Of a stretch of 10,666 nucleotides of DNA, positions 6,993 through 10,666 are shown piece by piece; position 1 is the first letter of the stretch; each line of letters starts with the position of its first letter. The notes under the pieces were generated by a model. That model searched no databases, was not told where the DNA came from, and saw only the letters and a list, made by a program, of their open reading frames with translations. The stretch is taken from the NCBI GenBank assembly GCA_002691265.1, contig NZHJ01000001.1:21695-32360 (forward strand). The letters are read 5' to 3'. This DNA comes from Flavobacteriaceae bacterium (GTDB lineage Bacteria > Bacteroidota > Bacteroidia > Flavobacteriales > Flavobacteriaceae). A program made the position numbers and the translations under genes.

Positions 6993-9428
6993 ATGCTTAG
7001 TAATAGATTTATCCTGATATTATTTCTGTTTATTGTAAATCTCTCTTTCTCTAAAGAAGATAAATTAAAGGAATTTAATGGTTTTTTTAACTTTTTCTAT
7101 GATGAATCGAAGGATAAGATTTTTCTAAAAGTTGATAAACTTGATTATGAGTTTTTGTATGTGGGATCCTTAGCATCCGGAGTTGGTTCAAACGATATAG
7201 GACTTGATAGAGGGCAATTAGGCTCTGAAAAGCTTGTCAAGTTTATTAAAAAGGGAAATAAAATATTACTTGTTGAGCCTAATCTATATTACAGAGCAGA
7301 AACAGAAAATAAAAGCGAAAAAAAGAGTGTTGAACAGGCTTTTGCTAAAAGTGTGATATTTGGGTTTGAAATAATTGAATCAAAAGAACAATATCATTTA
7401 GTAGATTTCACTCCTTTTTTGATGTTTGACAGGCATGGAGTTGCTAGAAGACTTCGAGATTCAAAACAAGGCACGTATAAAATTGATAAATCTAAGAGTG
7501 CAGTTGAGCTAAACAATACAAAAGCATTTCCAGAAAATGTTGAATTTGAAGCACTTTTAACATTTAGCGGTGAAGCAAAAGGAAATTTAATAAGAAGTGT
7601 AAGTCCAGATCCAAATAACGTGACAGTTATTCAACATCATTCGTTTATTAAATTACCTGATAGTAAATATAAGCCTAGAAAATTTGATCCGAGAAGTGGA
7701 GCCATTTCTATATCCTATATGGACTATTCAACTCCAATTGATGAGCCAATTACTAAGAAATATATAATTAGGCATAGATTAGAAAAGAAAAATCCAGAAT
7801 TGGAAATTTCTGAAGCTGTAGAACCGATCATATATTACCTTGACCCAGGCACACCAGAACCTGTCAAAAGTGCACTTCTGGATGGAGGAAAATGGTGGAA
7901 TCAAGCATATGAGTCTATAGGATTTAAAGATGCTTTTCAAGTCAAAATGCTTCCTGAGGATGCGGATCCCTTAGATTGTAGATATAATGTTATCCAATGG
8001 GTACATAGATCAACTAGAGGTTGGAGTTATGGTGCTAGTGTAGTTGACCCAAGAACGGGTGAAATAATTAAAGGTCATGTAAGTTTAGGAAGTCTTAGAA
8101 TAAGACAAGACTATATGATTGCACAAGCATTAACCAAAGATCCTTTTAGTACTGATAATCAGAAAAATAAGATTTTAGAGTTAGCAATTGCCAGGATACG
8201 TCAGCTAAGTGCCCATGAGATAGGTCATACAATTGGATTTGCACATAATTTTGCTGCAAGTTCCAATAAAAGAGCCTCTGTTATGGATTATCCCCATCCC
8301 TTAGTAAACGTTGTAAACGGTGAAATTGTTTTTGATGATGCTTATGATACTGGAATTGGGGAATGGGACAAAGTAACTGTTGCTTACAGTTACAGTGATT
8401 TCAGATCGGATCAAAATGAAGAATTTGAGTTAAACCAAATATTAGAAAATTCTACAAAACAAGGCTTAAGATTCATAAGTGATTACGATGCCCGATCCGT
8501 AGATGGATCTCACGCATATGCTCATCTCTGGGATAATGGGGGTACAGCTTACTCTGGTTTGGATGATGTGATTGACATAAGAGAAATAGCAATTGATAAT
8601 TTCTCTGAAAATAATGTTCCTTTTGGAACTCCAAACTCAGTTCTTGAAGATGTATTCGTTCCATTATACTTTTTTCACAGATATCAAACCGAAGCCACTG
8701 TTAAGATAATTGGAGGTATGGATTACAATTATTCACTTGTTGGGGACAATCAAAGCCAATTCTATTACCTAGATAAAAATACTCAAATACAAGCATTAAA
8801 TTCATTAATGAGAACTCTTTCACCTAATTTTTTAGCAATTCCAAAAGAAAAGTTAAATCTATTTCCCCCAAGAGCATTTGGATATCCAAGAACAAGAGAG
8901 TCTTTTAAATCAAATTTAGGAGTAGCTTTTGACCCCTTTTCAATTAGTGAAACATCTGCTGATATGACTTTAGGCTTAATATTAAGGCCGAAACGACTTA
9001 ATAGATTAATATTACAACATTCCTTAGATAATAATAATCTTAGTTTAAATGATTTATATGATTATATATTCAAAAGAACAATTCTTTTAAAAACAAATGA
9101 TATCTCATCAATTAATGATTCTTATCATGAAGAAGTGCAGCATATTGTTAATGTGAGCTTATTAAAAAATATTTTCAAGGTTATTAATGATTCAAGTACT
9201 TTTTCACAGGTTCAAAATATTAGTAATGATTACTTGTCAAAAATTATAATTGAGCTATATTCCAAAAAAAGAAAGGATTACAAACTTTCAAAATATTCAA
9301 CTCATTATGTTAAAATGATTAATGATTTTTATGAGGACCCAGAAGAATATAAAATAAAAAATTCTTTAAAGATTCCTGATGGATCACCAATCGGAACAGA
9401 TAATTGTAGTTATAATCCTCTAAGATGA
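6993..9428 (+). CDS. Secreted zinc-dependent metalloprotease, DUF5117 family
   Basis: This protein of 811 residues is predicted to be an exported or periplasmic zinc peptidase. I place the start at the ATG at 6993 rather than a TTG 30 nt earlier, because the ATG begins directly with a Sec signal peptide (residues 1-20, ending NLSFS before KEDK). The N-terminal third (about 25-270) resembles the DUF5117 domain, with YEFLYVGSLASGVGSNDIGL and the GQLGSEKLVKF stretch. The catalytic core has the metzincin zinc motif HEIGHTIGFAH (about 408-418: His408, Glu409, His412, His418) and a Met-turn, SVMDYPHP, with Met431. A helical C-terminal region of about 350 residues follows, ending in GTDNCSYNPLR. All catalytic residues are present. 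Its natural substrate is unknown. Its TGA stop overlaps the ltaE start (ATGA), so the two are very probably one operon. Confidence 0.88.
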   Translation: MLSNRFILILFLFIVNLSFSKEDKLKEFNGFFNFFYDESKDKIFLKVDKLDYEFLYVGSLASGVGSNDIGLDRGQLGSEKLVKFIKKGNKILLVEPNLYYRAETENKSEKKSVEQAFAKSVIFGFEIIESKEQYHLVDFTPFLMFDRHGVARRLRDSKQGTYKIDKSKSAVELNNTKAFPENVEFEALLTFSGEAKGNLIRSVSPDPNNVTVIQHHSFIKLPDSKYKPRKFDPRSGAISISYMDYSTPIDEPITKKYIIRHRLEKKNPELEISEAVEPIIYYLDPGTPEPVKSALLDGGKWWNQAYESIGFKDAFQVKMLPEDADPLDCRYNVIQWVHRSTRGWSYGASVVDPRTGEIIKGHVSLGSLRIRQDYMIAQALTKDPFSTDNQKNKILELAIARIRQLSAHEIGHTIGFAHNFAASSNKRASVMDYPHPLVNVVNGEIVFDDAYDTGIGEWDKVTVAYSYSDFRSDQNEEFELNQILENSTKQGLRFISDYDARSVDGSHAYAHLWDNGGTAYSGLDDVIDIREIAIDNFSENNVPFGTPNSVLEDVFVPLYFFHRYQTEATVKIIGGMDYNYSLVGDNQSQFYYLDKNTQIQALNSLMRTLSPNFLAIPKEKLNLFPPRAFGYPRTRESFKSNLGVAFDPFSISETSADMTLGLILRPKRLNRLILQHSLDNNNLSLNDLYDYIFKRTILLKTNDISSINDSYHEEVQHIVNVSLLKNIFKVINDSSTFSQVQNISNDYLSKIIIELYSKKRKDYKLSKYSTHYVKMINDFYEDPEEYKIKNSLKIPDGSPIGTDNCSYNPLR

Positions 9429-10447
9429 TAGATTTAAGAAGCGATACCATAACCAAGCCTTGTGATAAGATGCTTAAGGCTATGATTAATGCAAATGTTG
9501 GGGATGATGTTTACGGCGAGGATCCAACAGTTTTAGAATTGGAGCAAACAATTGCTAAATACTTTGGGATGGAAAAAGCAATGTTCTTTCCATCAGGTAC
9601 TATGGCAAACCAAACTGCAATAAAACTTCATACAAATCCTGGAGATCAGGTTATAACCCACAAATATTCCCATGTGTATAATTATGAAGGTGGCGGGGCA
9701 TCATTTAACAGTGGTGTTTCATTTAAACTTCTTGACGGAGAAAAAGGTTTTTTTGATTCAAATCAAATAATACAAGCAATTAACCCCAAGAATTTTTATC
9801 ATTCTCCAATGACAAAGCTTGTATCCCTTGAAAACACCACTAACAAAGGGGGTGGATATTGTTGGGATATTAGTGAATTTGAAAAAATACAAAAGGTTTG
9901 TACGGAAAATGAACTTGGTTTGCATATGGATGGAGCTAGAATATGGAATTCAATTATTGCTATGAATAATGATCCGAAAATATATGGTAATTTTTTTGAC
10001 ACCATTTCTGTTTGTTTGAGTAAAGGGCTTGGTTGCCCGATTGGATCAGTTTTGGTAGGCAAGTGGAAAGTGATGGAAAAAGCAATAAGAATTAGAAAAA
10101 TTCTTGGTGGTGGTATGCGTCAGGTCGGGTACTTGGCAGCTGCTGGATTATATGCTTTACAAAACAACATTAATAGACTTTCCGATGACCATAGAAGAGC
10201 AAAAGAAATCGCAAAAAAGTTTTCTTCAAAAGATATTGTTAATAAGATTAATAGCGTAGAAACAAATATTATAATTATTGAATTAAATAAATCAGTTAAT
10301 AAGCAACAAATCATAAACCACTTTACCAATCATAATGTGATTTTCGATTGGTATTCAATGGGTGTTCAAAAAATCAGAATTGTTACGCATTTAGACTACA
10401 CAGAAAAAGATCATGAAGCTCTAATGAAAATTGTCGATAAATTATAA
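9425..10447 (+). CDS. ltaE: Low-specificity L-threonine aldolase
   Basis: This PLP enzyme splits L-threonine or L-allo-threonine into glycine and acetaldehyde in the cytoplasm, and can run in reverse. The 340 residues match the family. Visible marks are the opening IDLRSDTITKP, GDDVYGEDPTV, FFPSGTMANQ (PLP phosphate loop), His83 in SHVYNYEGGG (stacks on the cofactor), Asp169 and Arg172 in HMDGAR, the PLP-binding Lys200 in CLSKGLGCPIGS, and a late arginine in KIRIVTH (Arg318) fitting the substrate-carboxylate position. The start codon is within the stop of the metalloprotease gene (ATGA), with no Shine-Dalgarno sequence, so translation is probably coupled. The pairing with a protease is not an obvious pathway link. 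No truncation is seen. Confidence 0.93.
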   Translation: MIDLRSDTITKPCDKMLKAMINANVGDDVYGEDPTVLELEQTIAKYFGMEKAMFFPSGTMANQTAIKLHTNPGDQVITHKYSHVYNYEGGGASFNSGVSFKLLDGEKGFFDSNQIIQAINPKNFYHSPMTKLVSLENTTNKGGGYCWDISEFEKIQKVCTENELGLHMDGARIWNSIIAMNNDPKIYGNFFDTISVCLSKGLGCPIGSVLVGKWKVMEKAIRIRKILGGGMRQVGYLAAAGLYALQNNINRLSDDHRRAKEIAKKFSSKDIVNKINSVETNIIIIELNKSVNKQQIINHFTNHNVIFDWYSMGVQKIRIVTHLDYTEKDHEALMKIVDKL

Positions 10448-10479
10448 ATACATAATTTAATATTAAGCTTAAAAACTCT

Positions 10480-10487
10480 TATTTTTG
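10480..10487 (+). promoter_or_regulatory. Candidate -7 element before the cysteine synthase family gene
   Basis: TATTTTTG matches the Bacteroidota -7 consensus TAnnTTTG and lies 33 nt before the next ATG. No TTG is present at -33 spacing. It would allow expression independent of ltaE. Confidence 0.35.
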
Positions 10488-10520
10488 TATTGCTCTTAAT
10501 CTATTGTTTTTTCAATTTAA

Positions 10521-10666
10521 ATGAAAAAAAATAAAAATGTTGTTAATAATTTATTGGAGCTTGTGGGAAATACTCCCATGGTTAAAATAAATAAACTAAC
10601 CAAAGATTTTGCAGGTACTTTCCTTGCAAAGCTTGAATCAGCTAACCCTGGGCATTCTTCAAAAGA
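10521..10666 (+). CDS. PLP-dependent cysteine synthase / cystathionine beta-synthase family protein, 5' part
   Basis: Only the first 48 codons are in the window; the gene runs off the right edge. After a short lysine- and asparagine-rich start, the sequence shows the family opening LVGNTPMVKINKL (residues 14-26), a strand AGTFLAKLE (31-39), and the PLP-lysine block NPGHSSK (42-48), where Lys48 should form the Schiff base. Members join a serine-derived acceptor with sulfide or homocysteine in cysteine or cystathionine synthesis. The GHSS variant of the block, in place of the commoner GGSV, does not tell O-acetylserine sulfhydrylase from cystathionine beta-synthase. That would need the missing C-terminal part, for example to see whether CBS domains follow. 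It lies 73 bp after ltaE with its own promoter-like box. Confidence 0.85.
   Translation, partial: MKKNKNVVNNLLELVGNTPMVKINKLTKDFAGTFLAKLESANPGHSSK

Noticed and set aside
9799-10329. Two minus-strand open frames within ltaE
   Set aside because: They are opposite the conserved PLP-binding core of ltaE and have no recognisable motif.
10457-10487. Overlapping palindromes TTAATATTAA and TTAAGCTTAA followed by a T-run, as a terminator after ltaE
   Set aside because: The stems are almost all A-T and mutually exclusive, and the T-run doubles as the TAnnTTTG box; too weak to call.
1-10666. Mobile elements, CRISPR, tRNA, rRNA, riboswitches or a defence system
   Set aside because: Reading the gaps and both strands showed no repeat array, tRNA-like cloverleaf, transposase or integrase motif; no gap exceeds 154 bp.

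Overview
The window is AT-rich and reads as the chromosome of a bacterium of the phylum Bacteroidota, most likely a Flavobacteriia-type organism. The evidence is: two secreted proteins whose signal peptides end in the same NLSFS pattern; an outer-membrane receptor with a carboxypeptidase-regulatory-like N-terminal domain fused to a plug and barrel; a DUF5117-type secreted zinc metalloprotease; almost no Shine-Dalgarno sequences before start codons; and several matches to the Bacteroidota -7 promoter element TAnnTTTG. I see no insertion sequence, integrase, phage gene, CRISPR array, tRNA or rRNA. It looks like ordinary core chromosome.

Layout, left to right. Positions 8-2636 hold fumC and hutI on the minus strand, 13 nt apart and probably one transcript in the order fumC to hutI. 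A 154-bp divergent intergenic region (2637-2790) carries promoter-like elements in both directions and a tandem repeat beside the fumC promoter. A 53-codon ORF on the plus strand (2791-2952), too short for most gene callers, encodes a one-segment membrane protein. It converges with a large TonB-dependent-receptor-family gene (2957-5395, minus). Upstream of the receptor on the same strand lie arsC (5472-5810) and prfB (5794-6904), which overlap by 17 nt.

The prfB gene is complete only when read through a programmed +1 frameshift: an in-frame UGA at codon 22, preceded by an AGGGGG internal Shine-Dalgarno-like sequence and a CUU slip codon. The whole protein is then 369 residues with intact SPF and GGQ motifs.

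On the plus strand, to the right of an 88-bp divergent gap, a secreted metalloprotease (6993-9428) overlaps by 4 nt (ATGA) with a low-specificity threonine aldolase gene (9425-10447). After 73 bp comes the start of a PLP-dependent cysteine synthase/cystathionine beta-synthase family gene, cut by the window edge.

Functionally the window mixes central and amino-acid metabolism (fumarate hydration, histidine breakdown, threonine/glycine interconversion, sulfur amino-acid synthesis), translation termination, and envelope or secreted proteins. I found no convincing new multi-gene system. The most interesting points are the prfB recoding site in a lineage that generally does not use Shine-Dalgarno pairing, its possible effect on the overlapping arsC, the unannotated small membrane protein, and two operator-like repeats in promoter positions.
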